From positions 1 through 64,000 of the forward strand of contig NZ_AWZT01000024.1 in the NCBI RefSeq assembly GCF_000472525.1: a stretch of 64,000 nt of DNA. Reading direction: 5' to 3'. The DNA is from Paraburkholderia dilworthii. Its GTDB lineage: Bacteria; Pseudomonadota; Gammaproteobacteria; Burkholderiales; Burkholderiaceae. Numbering within the stretch: the stretch's first letter is position 1; every line of letters begins with the position of its first letter. Position numbers and translations under genes: made by a program. Positions 8,631 through 17,408 of this stretch are shown piece after piece. Below the pieces are notes generated by a model that was not told the origin of the DNA, ran no database searches, and saw only the letters and a list, made by a program, of their open reading frames with translations.

Positions 8631-9245
8631 ATGTTCACAGGAATCGTCGCGGCAGTGGGCCGCATCGAGTCAGTCAAGCTTCTGGGCACGAACGGCGACG
8701 CGGGCGTGCGCCTGACCGTGGAAGCCGGCGGCCTCGATCTCGCCGACGTGCAGCTCGGCGACAGCATCACCGTTCAAGGCGCTTGCATGACCGTGGTCGC
8801 GAAAACCGACCATTCTTTCGAAGTCGACGTGTCGCGCGAAAGCCTGAACTGCACGGCGGGCCTCGGCGAAGTGGGCGAAGTCAATCTGGAAAAGGCGCTG
8901 CGCGCGCACGACCGGCTGGGCGGCCATATCGTCTCCGGTCATGTGGACGGCTTAGGCCAAATCACCCATTTCGCACCGGTCGGCGAATCGCACGAACTGC
9001 GCGTGCTGGCGCCGCGCGAGATCGGCCGCTATCTGGCGTACAAGGGCTCTATCACTGTCAACGGCGTGAGTCTGACCGTCAACTCGGTTAAAGATCGCGA
9101 CGACGGCTGCGAGTTCTCAATCAACCTGATTCCGCACACGGTGGAAGTGACTGCGCTCAAGCATCTGCGCGAAGGCACGCCGGTAAATCTGGAAATCGAT
9201 CTGATTGCGCGCTACGTTGAGCGCATGCTCAACGCGCCGAAGTAG
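8631..9245 (+). CDS. ribE: Riboflavin synthase alpha subunit
   Basis: This 204-aa enzyme dismutates two 6,7-dimethyl-8-ribityllumazine molecules into riboflavin and a pyrimidine. It has two homologous lumazine-binding repeats, each opening with the same pattern: MFTGIVAAVGRIES at the start, and LGGHIVSGHVDGLGQI near residue 100. Length matches the family. It lies 21 bp after ribD, with AAGGA upstream of the ATG. A 266-bp gap separates it from the next rib gene, which has its own -10-like TAAAAT. Confidence 0.97.
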   Translation: MFTGIVAAVGRIESVKLLGTNGDAGVRLTVEAGGLDLADVQLGDSITVQGACMTVVAKTDHSFEVDVSRESLNCTAGLGEVGEVNLEKALRAHDRLGGHIVSGHVDGLGQITHFAPVGESHELRVLAPREIGRYLAYKGSITVNGVSLTVNSVKDRDDGCEFSINLIPHTVEVTALKHLREGTPVNLEIDLIARYVERMLNAPK

Positions 9246-9511
9246 CCAGCCACAACGCCAGCAAAACGCCAGCAATAGACTCGACAAAAACGCCTGCGAC
9301 GGCCACGACATCAACCGGCGCCGGTCGGCCACGCATACGCTCACAGCGGCGCCTTGCCCCTTGCGGCCAGTTCATGCGTCTATCGTTTTGCCGAGCATAG
9401 CAACGACGGATGGCGCATCGCCAGTCGGCCAAACGGCATATGCCATCCGGCGGAGGCGACTTGGGACCGCGCGTGGCGTAAAATACGCGCTTTCCCGAAA
9501 AACTCGCCAAC

Positions 9512-10648
9512 ATGACGCTCGCCTCTACTCCAGAGATCATCGCCGAACTCAAAGCCGGCCGGATGGTGATCCTCGTCGACGAAGAAGATCGCGAAAACGA
9601 GGGCGACCTTGTGCTCGCCGCCGAATTCGTCACGCCGGAAGCGATCAATTTCATGGCACGCTACGGCCGCGGCCTGATCTGTCTGACGCTCACGCAGGAA
9701 CGCTGCAAGCTGCTCAACCTGCCGCTCATGACTTACCGCAACGGCACGCAGTACGGAACCGCGTTCACAGTCAGCATCGAGGCCGCAGAGGGCGTGACCA
9801 CCGGCATTTCGGCCGCCGACCGAGCCCGGACGATCGCCGCAGCGGTAGCCCCGGACGCAAAGGCTGAGCACATCGTGCAGCCGGGCCACGTATTTCCGAT
9901 CATGGCGCAGCCGGGCGGCGTCCTGGTGCGCGCCGGTCACACGGAGGCAGGCTGCGACTTCACTGCGCTGGCAGGCCTCACGCCGGCCGCGGTGATCTGC
10001 GAAGTCATCAACGACGACGGCACTATGGCACGCCTGCCTGACTTGATGGAGTTCGCAAAAGAGCATCATCTGAAGGTCGGCACGATTGCGGATCTGATCC
10101 ACTATCGCAGCCGCACGGAATCGATTGTCGAGCGCATTTGCGAGCGCACCATGCAAACGGCGCACGGCGCTTTTCGCGCGGTCATGTATCTGGACCAGCC
10201 GAGCGGCCAGCCGCACATTGCGCTCGTGCGCGGCACACCGAACCCGGACGAAGACACGCCCGTGCGCGTGCATGAGCCGCTTTCGGTGCTGGACCTGCTC
10301 GAAGTGGGCGAATCCACTCATTCGTGGACGCTCGACGCAGCCATGAAAGACATCGCCTCACGCGAACTGGGCGTGATCGTGCTGCTCAATTGCGGCGACT
10401 CGAAAGAGCATCTGATCGACGTATTCAAGGCCTTCGATTCGAAGGAAAAAGCAGACGCGCTCAAACGGCGGCCCGTCGACTTCAAGACGTATGGCATCGG
10501 CGCGCAGATTCTGCGCGAACTAGGCGTCGGCAAAATGCAGGTGCTGTCGAACCCGCGCAAGCTGGGCAGCATGTCGGGTTACGGTCTCGAAGTCACCGGC
10601 TTCGTACCCATGCCGGGCAGCACAGCGCAGGCTCCGCAACAAGGCTGA
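9512..10648 (+). CDS. DHBP synthase fused to a degenerate GTP cyclohydrolase II domain (RibBX-like)
   Basis: A 378-aa two-domain protein with the RibBA layout. Residues 1-~205 are an intact 3,4-dihydroxy-2-butanone-4-phosphate synthase: DEEDRENEGDLVLAAE holds the acidic metal and substrate site, and HTEAGCDFTALAG and CEVINDDGTMAR follow. Residues ~208-370 align in order with GTP cyclohydrolase II and keep YGIGAQILRELGV. They lack the zinc-binding cysteines (the family's C-x10-C-x-C around RCDCG) and the RGIGL and catalytic Tyr segments; the matching part reads VRVHEPLSVLDLLEVG. This matches the described RibBX variant, in which the second half is not a cyclohydrolase, so a separate ribA should exist elsewhere. 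It would normally be auto-annotated ribBA. TAAAAT at 9479-9484 may be its -10. Confidence 0.9.
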   Translation: MTLASTPEIIAELKAGRMVILVDEEDRENEGDLVLAAEFVTPEAINFMARYGRGLICLTLTQERCKLLNLPLMTYRNGTQYGTAFTVSIEAAEGVTTGISAADRARTIAAAVAPDAKAEHIVQPGHVFPIMAQPGGVLVRAGHTEAGCDFTALAGLTPAAVICEVINDDGTMARLPDLMEFAKEHHLKVGTIADLIHYRSRTESIVERICERTMQTAHGAFRAVMYLDQPSGQPHIALVRGTPNPDEDTPVRVHEPLSVLDLLEVGESTHSWTLDAAMKDIASRELGVIVLLNCGDSKEHLIDVFKAFDSKEKADALKRRPVDFKTYGIGAQILRELGVGKMQVLSNPRKLGSMSGYGLEVTGFVPMPGSTAQAPQQG

Positions 10649-10697
10649 TCCGATCATTCACGCGCCTCGCGCTCACTCAAAACACTACGGAATTCAC

Positions 10698-11201
10698 ATG
10701 GAAATCGGACAATACCAACCGAACCTCGACGGCGACGGACTGCGCATCGGCATCGTGCAGGCGCGTTTTAACGAGCCCGTCTGCAATGGTCTCGCGGACT
10801 CGTGCATCGAAGAACTCGAACGCCTCGGCGTGACGGGCGAAGACGTGCTGCTCGTCACCGTGCCCGGCGCGCTGGAAATCCCGCTGGCGCTGCAAAAGCT
10901 CGCAGAAAGCGCGCAGTTCGACGCGCTGATCGCGCTCGGCGCGGTCATTCGCGGCGAAACATACCACTTCGAACTGGTCTCGAACGAAAGCGGTGCCGGC
11001 ATCACGCGCATCGGCCTCGACTTCGGCATCCCCGTTGCGAACGCCGTGCTCACCACCGAGAACGACGAGCAAGCGGTGGCTCGCATGACCGAAAAGGGCC
11101 GTGACGCGGCGCGTGTGGCTGTCGAAATGGCGAACCTCGCGGTCGCGCTCGAACAGCTCGGCGGCGACGACGAAGAAGACGAAGAAGAGGAAGAGGCATG
11201 A
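10698..11201 (+). CDS. ribH: 6,7-dimethyl-8-ribityllumazine synthase with an acidic tail
   Basis: This 167-aa enzyme condenses the RibB and RibD products into lumazine, the substrate of RibE. The core has the family motifs: IVQARFNEPVCNGL near the N-terminus, VPGALEIPLAL, and ALGAVIRGETYHFELVSNE with the catalytic His. It is about ten residues longer than the E. coli enzyme. The excess is an Asp/Glu-rich end (GGDDEEDEEEEEA), encoded by GAC, GAA and GAG repeats. Its last codons overlap nusB by 4 bp (ATGA), which suggests coupled translation. The acidic tail would lie on the outer or inner face of the oligomeric shell; any role is inference. Confidence 0.96.
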   Translation: MEIGQYQPNLDGDGLRIGIVQARFNEPVCNGLADSCIEELERLGVTGEDVLLVTVPGALEIPLALQKLAESAQFDALIALGAVIRGETYHFELVSNESGAGITRIGLDFGIPVANAVLTTENDEQAVARMTEKGRDAARVAVEMANLAVALEQLGGDDEEDEEEEEA

Positions 11202-11632
11202 GAAGCGCACGCCGACGCTCCCGCGAACTGGCCACGCAGGGGCTTTATCAGTGGCTGCTGTCGGGTTCGCCCGGCGGTGAGATCGACGCGCAACTGCGCG
11301 GCGCGCAGGGCTTCGACAAAGCGGACCATGAGCATCTCGACGCTATCCTGCACGGCGTGATCCGCGATTCGGAGGCTCTGTCCGCCGATATCGCGCCGTG
11401 TCTGGACCGTCCGATCGACCAGCTTTCGCCGGTCGAACGCGCGGTGCTGCTCGTCGCGGCCTTTGAGCTGAAGAATCACGTCGATATACCTTATCGCGTG
11501 GTGATCAACGAGGCCGTGGAACTCGCGAAGACGTTTGGCGGCGCCGACGGCTACAAGTACGTAAACGGCGTACTCGACAAGTTGGCGGCAAAACTGCGCG
11601 TCGCGGAAACTGAAGCGGCTCGCAAGCGCTAG
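11198..11632 (+). CDS. nusB: Transcription antitermination factor NusB
   Basis: This 144-aa all-helical RNA-binding protein acts with NusE/S10 on boxA of rRNA leaders and nut sites. The N-terminus SARRRSRELATQGLYQWLL and the middle DRPIDQLSPVERAVLLVAAFELK are typical, and the C-terminal helix DGYKYVNGVLDKLAAKLR closes the fold. It overlaps ribH by 4 bp; the ribH-nusB pairing is common in proteobacteria. It is the last gene of the cluster. Confidence 0.97.
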   Translation: MRSARRRSRELATQGLYQWLLSGSPGGEIDAQLRGAQGFDKADHEHLDAILHGVIRDSEALSADIAPCLDRPIDQLSPVERAVLLVAAFELKNHVDIPYRVVINEAVELAKTFGGADGYKYVNGVLDKLAAKLRVAETEAARKR

Positions 11633-11793
11633 GCGCGAGCACGCGGCCGGCTCGCGCAACGCTGCCGCAGCATCGTCGCAGTACAGCAGCAACACTGGAC
11701 GCACGGAACGCATCGTTTGTAAGGACGCCGCCGCGCACATGAACGAACGCGCAAGGCGCCGTCCCGCTTCTGCTTTGAACTGGATTTGACCGT

Positions 11794-12990
11794 ATGAACT
11801 CAGTGACCGAACCTCTTATGCGGCTCGCCGCGCGCGTCGACTCCATCCAGCCTTTTTACGTGATGGAGTTGGCGAAAGAGGCTGCGCTCCTCGAGCGCGA
11901 TGGGCGCGACATCATTCACATGGGGATCGGCGAGCCCGACTTCACCGCGCCCGAACCGGTCATCGAGGCAGCAGCGAACGCGCTGCGTCGCGGCGTCACG
12001 CAATACACCAGCGCGCTCGGGCTGCACGCACTGCGGGAGGCGATTTCCGCGCACTACGCAGAGGTCCACGGCGTCAATGTTGATCCCGCGCGGATCGTCG
12101 TGACTGCGGGCGCGTCGGCGGCGTTGCTGCTGGCGTGCGCGGCATTGGTGGATCGCGACGACGAAGTGCTGATGCCCGACCCGTGCTATCCGTGCAACCG
12201 CCATTTCGTGATTGCGGCCGAAGGCAAGCCCGTGATGGTGCCAAGCGGCCCTGCCGAGCAATTCCAGTTGACTGCCGCCGACGTCGAGCGGCTCTGGAAC
12301 GAGCGCACGCGTGGCGTGCTGCTCGCATCGCCGTCCAACCCGACGGGTACGTCGATTGAGCCGGCGGAACTCGAACGCATTGTCAAAGCGGTGCGCTTGC
12401 GTGGCGGCTTTACGATCGTCGACGAAATTTATCAAGGCTTGAGCTATGGCGCGAAGCCCGTATCGGCGCTGTCGTACGGCGAGGACGTGATCACGGTCAA
12501 CAGCTTCTCGAAGTATTTCAACATGACGGGCTGGCGCCTCGGCTGGCTGGTCGTGCCGCCCGGCATGGTAAGTGCGTTCGAGAAACTGGCGCAGAACCTC
12601 TTCATCTGCGCGTCGGCCCTTGCACAGCACGCGGCGCTCGCGTGCTTCGAACCGCAGACCATCGCCACGTACGAGGCGCGCCGTCTCGAGTTCAAACGCC
12701 GCCGCGACTTTATCGCGCCGGCGCTCGAATCGTTGGGGTTCACCGTGCCGGTCATGCCGGACGGCGCGTTCTACGTCTACGCCGACTGCCGGAGCGTCGC
12801 TCATCCCGCCGCTGGCGACAGTTCTGCCCTCACGAAAGCGATGCTGCACGAAGCGGGCGTCGTCCTCGTACCGGGCATGGATTTCGGCACGCACGCGCCG
12901 AAGCAATATATCCGGCTGTCGTATGCAACGGCGTATCCGAAGCTGGAGGAAGCGGTGGAACGCCTGGGGCGGCTTTTCGGCCGAGGGTAG
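11794..12990 (+). CDS. Class I/II PLP-dependent aminotransferase
   Basis: A 398-aa fold-type I aminotransferase. The substrate-side loop IHMGIGEPDFTAPEP is near residue 45 and SPSNPTGTSI near 175. The PLP lysine is K240 in NSFSKYFNMTGWRLGW, and the C-terminal Arg is in QYIRLSYATAYPKLEEA. This subfamily (AspC/AlaA-like) usually acts on alanine, aspartate or aromatic amino acids with 2-oxoglutarate; the sequence does not fix the substrate. It stands alone, 161 bp after nusB, and ends in a terminator shared with the convergent transglycosylase. Confidence 0.9.
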   Translation: MNSVTEPLMRLAARVDSIQPFYVMELAKEAALLERDGRDIIHMGIGEPDFTAPEPVIEAAANALRRGVTQYTSALGLHALREAISAHYAEVHGVNVDPARIVVTAGASAALLLACAALVDRDDEVLMPDPCYPCNRHFVIAAEGKPVMVPSGPAEQFQLTAADVERLWNERTRGVLLASPSNPTGTSIEPAELERIVKAVRLRGGFTIVDEIYQGLSYGAKPVSALSYGEDVITVNSFSKYFNMTGWRLGWLVVPPGMVSAFEKLAQNLFICASALAQHAALACFEPQTIATYEARRLEFKRRRDFIAPALESLGFTVPVMPDGAFYVYADCRSVAHPAAGDSSALTKAMLHEAGVVLVPGMDFGTHAPKQYIRLSYATAYPKLEEAVERLGRLFGRG

Positions 12991-13137
12991 TAGTAAAGGG
13001 CACCACAAGCAAAGGGCACCAAGCAAGCGCCTGGTGAGCGACTTGTGCGCTGGGAAGGCCTTGCCCGCAAGCCACACGGAGATTCTCGCCGCTAAGCCGC
13101 TGCAACCGCGCAGTCACTCACGCAACTCCCAGAAACG

Positions 13138-13169
13138 AAAAAAGGACACCCGCGAAGGTGTCCTTTTTT
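13138..13169. terminator. Bidirectional intrinsic terminator
   Basis: AAAAAGGACACC, a CGCGAA loop and GGTGTCCTTTTTT sit between the convergent aminotransferase and lytic transglycosylase genes, with A/T-runs on both sides. Confidence 0.9.
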
Positions 13170-13219
13170 GTGCCGTTCGCTCGCGCGTCAGGCCGTCAAT
13201 ATTTCGCTATATGAGCGAC

Positions 13220-14419
13220 TCAGGCGCCCAGTTCCGCGGCCGACGCCACATGCCTAGGAGCATTCGCGCTCGCATCGTCCTGCTCCGAAACCGGCGTCTT
13301 GCCCGGTGCAGCAGCGCTCAACGGATGGCTCCCTTCCAGCGTGACCTGCACTCGCTTGCCGTTGCTGTTGTTAGCAGCAGCCGACGTGGAAGAGGACGAC
13401 GCGTTATTCGATGCTGTGATAACCGGAGCCTGCGGTGCATTGATCGGCACCTTACGGCCGCGCGCCACGTCGCGCAGACGCGCGCGCTCGGCCATCACCT
13501 TGGCGCCGTAGCCGCCGTCATCTTGCGACGTCGAGCCCACGTAGAGCCGCAAGCCACCCGGCAGCGAACCGCCGCGCGCGATGCAATCCTTCAGAACCAG
13601 CGCACCGACCTTGATGTTCGCAAGCGGTTCGAGCGCCGCGCTTTCGCCGCCGAAATACTGGAACTTGTCCGAATGGACCTTCGACATGACCTGCATCAGG
13701 CCCTGGGCGCCCACGCCGCTCTCGGCGTACGGGTTGAAGCCGGATTCGATCGCCATCACCGACAGCAGCAGCAGCGGATCGAGACCAACTTCGCGGCCGG
13801 TGTCGAAAGCAGCCTTTACGAGCTCACTGACGGGCTCCTGAGCGACGCGGTAGCGGCGGGCCAGGTACGACGCAACGAGAGCCTGTTCGCGCGACGATAC
13901 GAGCACGCGATCGTCGCGTGCGTCGGCGGACACCCGTTGCGCCGGAATCAGCCGCGCCAACGCGGAAACGCTTTGCATGGTGCGCGGATCGAGACCGTTG
14001 AGCGCCGCGATGCCCATGCCGGCCGAGCCGGACCCGTCGAACGCGCCGTCGTAGCTGGTATTGGTGACGCCCACGCTCGCGCTATTGCCGCCGCTTGCTG
14101 CATCAGCGCTATTCGGGTTCGAGTTCGCTGACAGCGTTTCGTCCGACGACGTGCGCCCCGGCGGCCCGAAAGCGGGCAGCGGGTTGCCTTGCAGCAGGCG
14201 CGCCGGGCCGGCTTGAACGGCGGCGGAAAGAACCGGCATCAGCTTGGCCGCAAGGGTGCCGCGCCACGTTGGCATCAGCCACAGCGCGATTGCCAGCACG
14301 ACGGCAATGCCGCCCACAATGCTGAACAGGTGATGACTCAATTGCGTTCCGCGACGCACTGCACCGCGCACAACCTGCGCGATACGTTCGTCGGGACGCC
14401 ACGATAACCAGGCGTTCAT
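13220..14419 (-). CDS. Membrane-anchored lytic transglycosylase (SLT domain)
   Basis: A 399-aa protein. After about 30 cytoplasmic residues there is one transmembrane helix (LFSIVGGIAVVLAIALWLM), then a Ser/Asn/Gly-rich linker in the periplasm. The SLT goose-type lysozyme domain follows at about residues 205-310, with the catalytic Glu in VMAIESGFNPYAESGVGAQGLMQVM. The C-terminus is again low complexity (Asn/Ser/Ala-rich). It would cleave peptidoglycan between MurNAc and GlcNAc while tethered to the inner membrane. The start at 14419 has GGGAG 6-7 nt upstream. Such proteins often serve envelope machines, but no such genes are nearby. Confidence 0.88.
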   Translation of the reverse strand: MNAWLSWRPDERIAQVVRGAVRRGTQLSHHLFSIVGGIAVVLAIALWLMPTWRGTLAAKLMPVLSAAVQAGPARLLQGNPLPAFGPPGRTSSDETLSANSNPNSADAASGGNSASVGVTNTSYDGAFDGSGSAGMGIAALNGLDPRTMQSVSALARLIPAQRVSADARDDRVLVSSREQALVASYLARRYRVAQEPVSELVKAAFDTGREVGLDPLLLLSVMAIESGFNPYAESGVGAQGLMQVMSKVHSDKFQYFGGESAALEPLANIKVGALVLKDCIARGGSLPGGLRLYVGSTSQDDGGYGAKVMAERARLRDVARGRKVPINAPQAPVITASNNASSSSTSAAANNSNGKRVQVTLEGSHPLSAAAPGKTPVSEQDDASANAPRHVASAAELGA

Positions 14420-15020
14420 TCAGATCTCCCATGTTGCATGATCCGCGAACTCCGCCCGAGGAACAGGCGGTAACACACGTTCGCAGAGTCAAGACATCGC
14501 GCGCTCTGTCTGGTTAGGGCAGCAGCGACGTCGGGAAAACGGCAAATACCGTTTGTGGGGAGCCTTCCTGAAAAGCGGTCCGCGGCATGCCGAAAACATG
14601 CGGGCGGTGGCTCCCACGCGAAAAACCAGCGTCAGTTGGCGCTGGCGAGGACATCGATAAGACCGACGAATACCGTGCAGGGCTTCGGTAAGCGGTGACG
14701 CGTTGCGTCTAATGGGACCGGGGGCAGTGGTAAAAGGTTCACGCCCTGCAACCAACGTGGACGGATTCTAGGGCACGGTTTTATAGATCGTCAACACTAT
14801 AAACAGGAAAATGTATAACTAATTGTAATAAGGAGCGCGATTGAGAGCCGTCAAAAGGCCGCGCCGAGCGCTTTTTCGGCATTTTGGCGATACCAATTCG
14901 TCCTAAGCCGTTCGGCCGATCTACGTGCGCTGGCCAACGCAGGTAAAATCGACAATCGTTCTGGCGCCCCTGCCGTCGCGCCGTCCCTCCCTCGCCGCTC
15001 GCGGCACTGAACTGCATCAG
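14420..15020. other. 600-bp divergent intergenic region before ubiD
   Basis: I see no gene here. It holds a short inverted repeat CCAGCG/CGCTGG (14626-14645), an AT-rich patch at 14781-14835 (likely promoter DNA), and a -10-like TAAAAT at 14944-14949 in the ubiD direction. The frame of ubiD is open upstream to 14925, but the segment does not resemble UbiD. Confidence 0.5.
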
Positions 15021-16589
15021 ATGAAATACAAAGACTTGCGCGACTTCATCGGCCGTCTCGAGACGATTGGAGAACTGCGCCGTGTCCCGCAAAAGGTCTC
15101 GCCAATCCTGGAAATGACCGAACTGTGCGACCGCGTATTGCGGGCCGGCGGTCCCGCGTTGCTGTTTGAAAACCAGGAGCGGCATGCGTTCCCGGTGCTC
15201 GGCAACCTGTTTGGCACACCGCGCCGCGTGGCGCTCGGCATGGGTATCGACGCCCAGGCCGGGGAAAGCGATGGCGCCGCGCTCGATTCTCTGCGCGACG
15301 TCGGCCGGTTGTTGTCGGCGTTGAAGGAACCGGAGCCGCCAAAAGGGCTGAAAGACGCGGGCAAACTGTTCTCGCTGGCAAAGGCCGTGTGGGACATGGC
15401 GCCACGAGCCGTGAGCGCGCCGCCCTGCCAGGAAATCGTGTGGGAAGGCAATGACGTCGACCTCGAAAAGCTGCCTATCCAGACCTGCTGGCCGGGCGAC
15501 GCCGGCCCGCTGATCACGTGGGGCCTGACCGTCACGAGAGGGCCGAACAAGAGCCGACAAAACCTCGGCATCTATCGCCAGCAATTGATCGGACGCAACA
15601 AGCTGATCATGCGCTGGCTCGCGCATCGGGGCGGCGCGCTCGATTTCCGCGAGTTCGCGCTGAAGAATCCGGGTCAGCCGTATCCGGTGGCGGTCGTGCT
15701 CGGCGCGGACCCGGCAACCATCCTCGGCGCGGTGACGCCGGTGCCCGACACGCTCTCCGAATACCAGTTCGCCGGCTTGCTGCGCGGCGGGCGGACGGAG
15801 TTGGCCAAATGCATTACGCCGGGCGTCGACGGTTTGCAGGTGCCCGCGCGCGCCGAAATCGTGCTCGAAGGCTTCATCTATCCACAGCAAGGCACGCCCT
15901 CGCCTGCTCCGGCGGGCGCGCCGCCGCGGCCCGCCAAGGGCGCCTCGGCCGCCTATGAGCATGCGCTCGAAGGCCCTTATGGCGACCATACCGGCTACTA
16001 CAACGAACAGGAGTGGTTCCCCGTGTTCACGGTCGAGCGCATCACCATGCGCCGCGACGCGATCTACCACTCTACGTACACCGGGAAGCCGCCCGACGAA
16101 CCGGCCGTGCTCGGAGTTGCGCTCAACGAAGTGTTCGTGCCGCTGCTGCAGAAGCAGTTCACCGAGATCACCGACTTCTATCTGCCGCCCGAAGGCTGCA
16201 GCTACCGCATGGCCATCGTGCAGATGAAGAAGAGCTACCCAGGCCACGCGAAACGCGTGATGTTCGGCGTCTGGAGCTTCCTGCGGCAGTTCATGTATAC
16301 GAAGTTCATCGTTGTCGTCGACGAAGACGTCAATATCCGCGACTGGAAAGAAGTGATCTGGGCGATTACCACGCGCGTCGACCCGACGCGCGATACGGTG
16401 CTCGTCGATCGTACGCCGATCGACTACCTGGACTTCGCGTCGCCGGTCGCGGGACTCGGTTCGAAAATGGGACTCGACGCGACCAACAAGTGGCCGGGCG
16501 AAACCGATCGCGAATGGGGCCGGCCGATCGAGATGGACGCCGCGGTCAAGCAGCGAATCGACAGTGTGTGGAACGAACTGGGCCTGTGA
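15021..16589 (+). CDS. ubiD: UbiD-family 4-hydroxy-3-polyprenylbenzoate decarboxylase
   Basis: This 522-aa enzyme decarboxylates 4-hydroxy-3-polyprenylbenzoate in ubiquinone synthesis, using prenylated FMN made by UbiX. It begins MKYKDLRDFIGRLETIGELRR and contains GNLFGTPRRVALGMG, TCWPGDAGPLITWGLTVTRGP and KFIVVVDEDVNIRDWKEVIWA, all typical of UbiD. It is slightly longer than the E. coli protein because of a Pro/Ala-rich insert (PSPAPAGAPPRPAKGAS, near residue 295) in the middle. I chose the ATG at 15021; the longer frame reads as non-family. The exporter gene follows 49 bp later but is probably unrelated. Confidence 0.95.
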   Translation: MKYKDLRDFIGRLETIGELRRVPQKVSPILEMTELCDRVLRAGGPALLFENQERHAFPVLGNLFGTPRRVALGMGIDAQAGESDGAALDSLRDVGRLLSALKEPEPPKGLKDAGKLFSLAKAVWDMAPRAVSAPPCQEIVWEGNDVDLEKLPIQTCWPGDAGPLITWGLTVTRGPNKSRQNLGIYRQQLIGRNKLIMRWLAHRGGALDFREFALKNPGQPYPVAVVLGADPATILGAVTPVPDTLSEYQFAGLLRGGRTELAKCITPGVDGLQVPARAEIVLEGFIYPQQGTPSPAPAGAPPRPAKGASAAYEHALEGPYGDHTGYYNEQEWFPVFTVERITMRRDAIYHSTYTGKPPDEPAVLGVALNEVFVPLLQKQFTEITDFYLPPEGCSYRMAIVQMKKSYPGHAKRVMFGVWSFLRQFMYTKFIVVVDEDVNIRDWKEVIWAITTRVDPTRDTVLVDRTPIDYLDFASPVAGLGSKMGLDATNKWPGETDREWGRPIEMDAAVKQRIDSVWNELGL

Positions 16590-16638
16590 GCGCGCCGAGC
16601 GCATGACCCAATAACAAACAGATGGAGCAGTCGCGCGG

Positions 16639-17334
16639 ATGCATGCCTTTTCGATGATGTCGGACGGGTTTTTCCTGTCTTTGTCGTTGTGCCTGGACAT
16701 CGGCCTCGTAAACGTCGCGATGATTTCGCTGGCACTGTCGCACGGATTCAAACCGGGCTTCTGGCTCGGCCTTGGCTCATGCGTCGGCGATCTGATTTAT
16801 GCGGCGCTGGCGCTCGCCGGCATGGCTGCGCTGTTGCAGTTCGAGTCGGTGCGCTGGGTGGTGTGGATCGGCGGCGCGGCCATCCTGCTGTTTCTTACCT
16901 GGAAAATGGCGCGTGAAGCGATGTTCCCCGCGTCGGCGCCGTCCGTCGCCGGCGAGGCGGACGCCAGTTCGCCGCATCTTTCGGCGTGGCGCGGCTTCCT
17001 GCGCGGAGTGTTGCTCGCGGTATCGTCGCCGTCGGCGATTCTCTGGTTCGCTGCGGTGGGCGGCGCGTTGATCGCCAAGGCCGGCGCGACGAGCCCCACG
17101 ACCGCGCCAGTATTTCTCGGCGGTTTCTTTCTTGGCGGCTTGTGCTGGACCGTGTTTATCTGCGGCCTCGGCAGTCACGGCCGCAAGCGCGCAGGCACTG
17201 GCTTGCTGCGCGCGTGTCACGTGCTGTCCGCGCTGCTGTTCGCCTACTTCTCATACAGCGTGATCGTGAACGGTTATCGCGATCTGATTCTGCAAACCGC
17301 GCAGCGCTCGCCGATTATGCAAACGGCGAGCTAA
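16639..17334 (+). CDS. LysE/RhtB-family exporter
   Basis: A 231-aa inner-membrane protein with about six hydrophobic helices. The N-terminal helix, with ALSHGFKPGFWLGLGSCVGDLIYAAL, carries the family's G-x-x-x-G-x-x-x-G-D pattern. The helices VLLAVSSPSAILWFAAVGGALI and FFLGGLCWTVFICGLGSHGRK are also characteristic. The family exports amino acids such as lysine, threonine or homoserine; the substrate here is unknown. GGAG lies 11 nt before the ATG. It is convergent with the ammonia-lyase gene. Confidence 0.85.
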   Translation: MHAFSMMSDGFFLSLSLCLDIGLVNVAMISLALSHGFKPGFWLGLGSCVGDLIYAALALAGMAALLQFESVRWVVWIGGAAILLFLTWKMAREAMFPASAPSVAGEADASSPHLSAWRGFLRGVLLAVSSPSAILWFAAVGGALIAKAGATSPTTAPVFLGGFFLGGLCWTVFICGLGSHGRKRAGTGLLRACHVLSALLFAYFSYSVIVNGYRDLILQTAQRSPIMQTAS

Positions 17335-17370
17335 CAAAAAACGGCCCGCACCATGACCGGCGCGGGCCGT
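17335..17370 (-). terminator. Intrinsic terminator of the ammonia-lyase gene
   Basis: ACGGCCCGC (17341-17349) pairs with GCGGGCCGT (17362-17370). On the minus strand a T-run follows (A-run at 17335-17340). The hairpin also lies just after the + strand exporter. Confidence 0.85.
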
Positions 17371-17408
17371 CTCCGAACACGTCTAGCCGGTTTCGCACCG
17401 GAAAGCGA

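Noticed and set aside
9246..9511. FMN riboswitch before the RibBX-like gene
   Set aside because: I looked for the conserved RFN-element blocks here and before ribD and ribE and did not find them. Only a 7-bp inverted repeat GGATGGC/GCCATCC and a -10-like TAAAAT are present.
14781..16751. 656-aa open frame on the - strand
   Set aside because: It is antisense to ubiD and the LysE-type gene. The Arg/His/Asp-rich composition is typical of the opposite strand of GC-rich genes.
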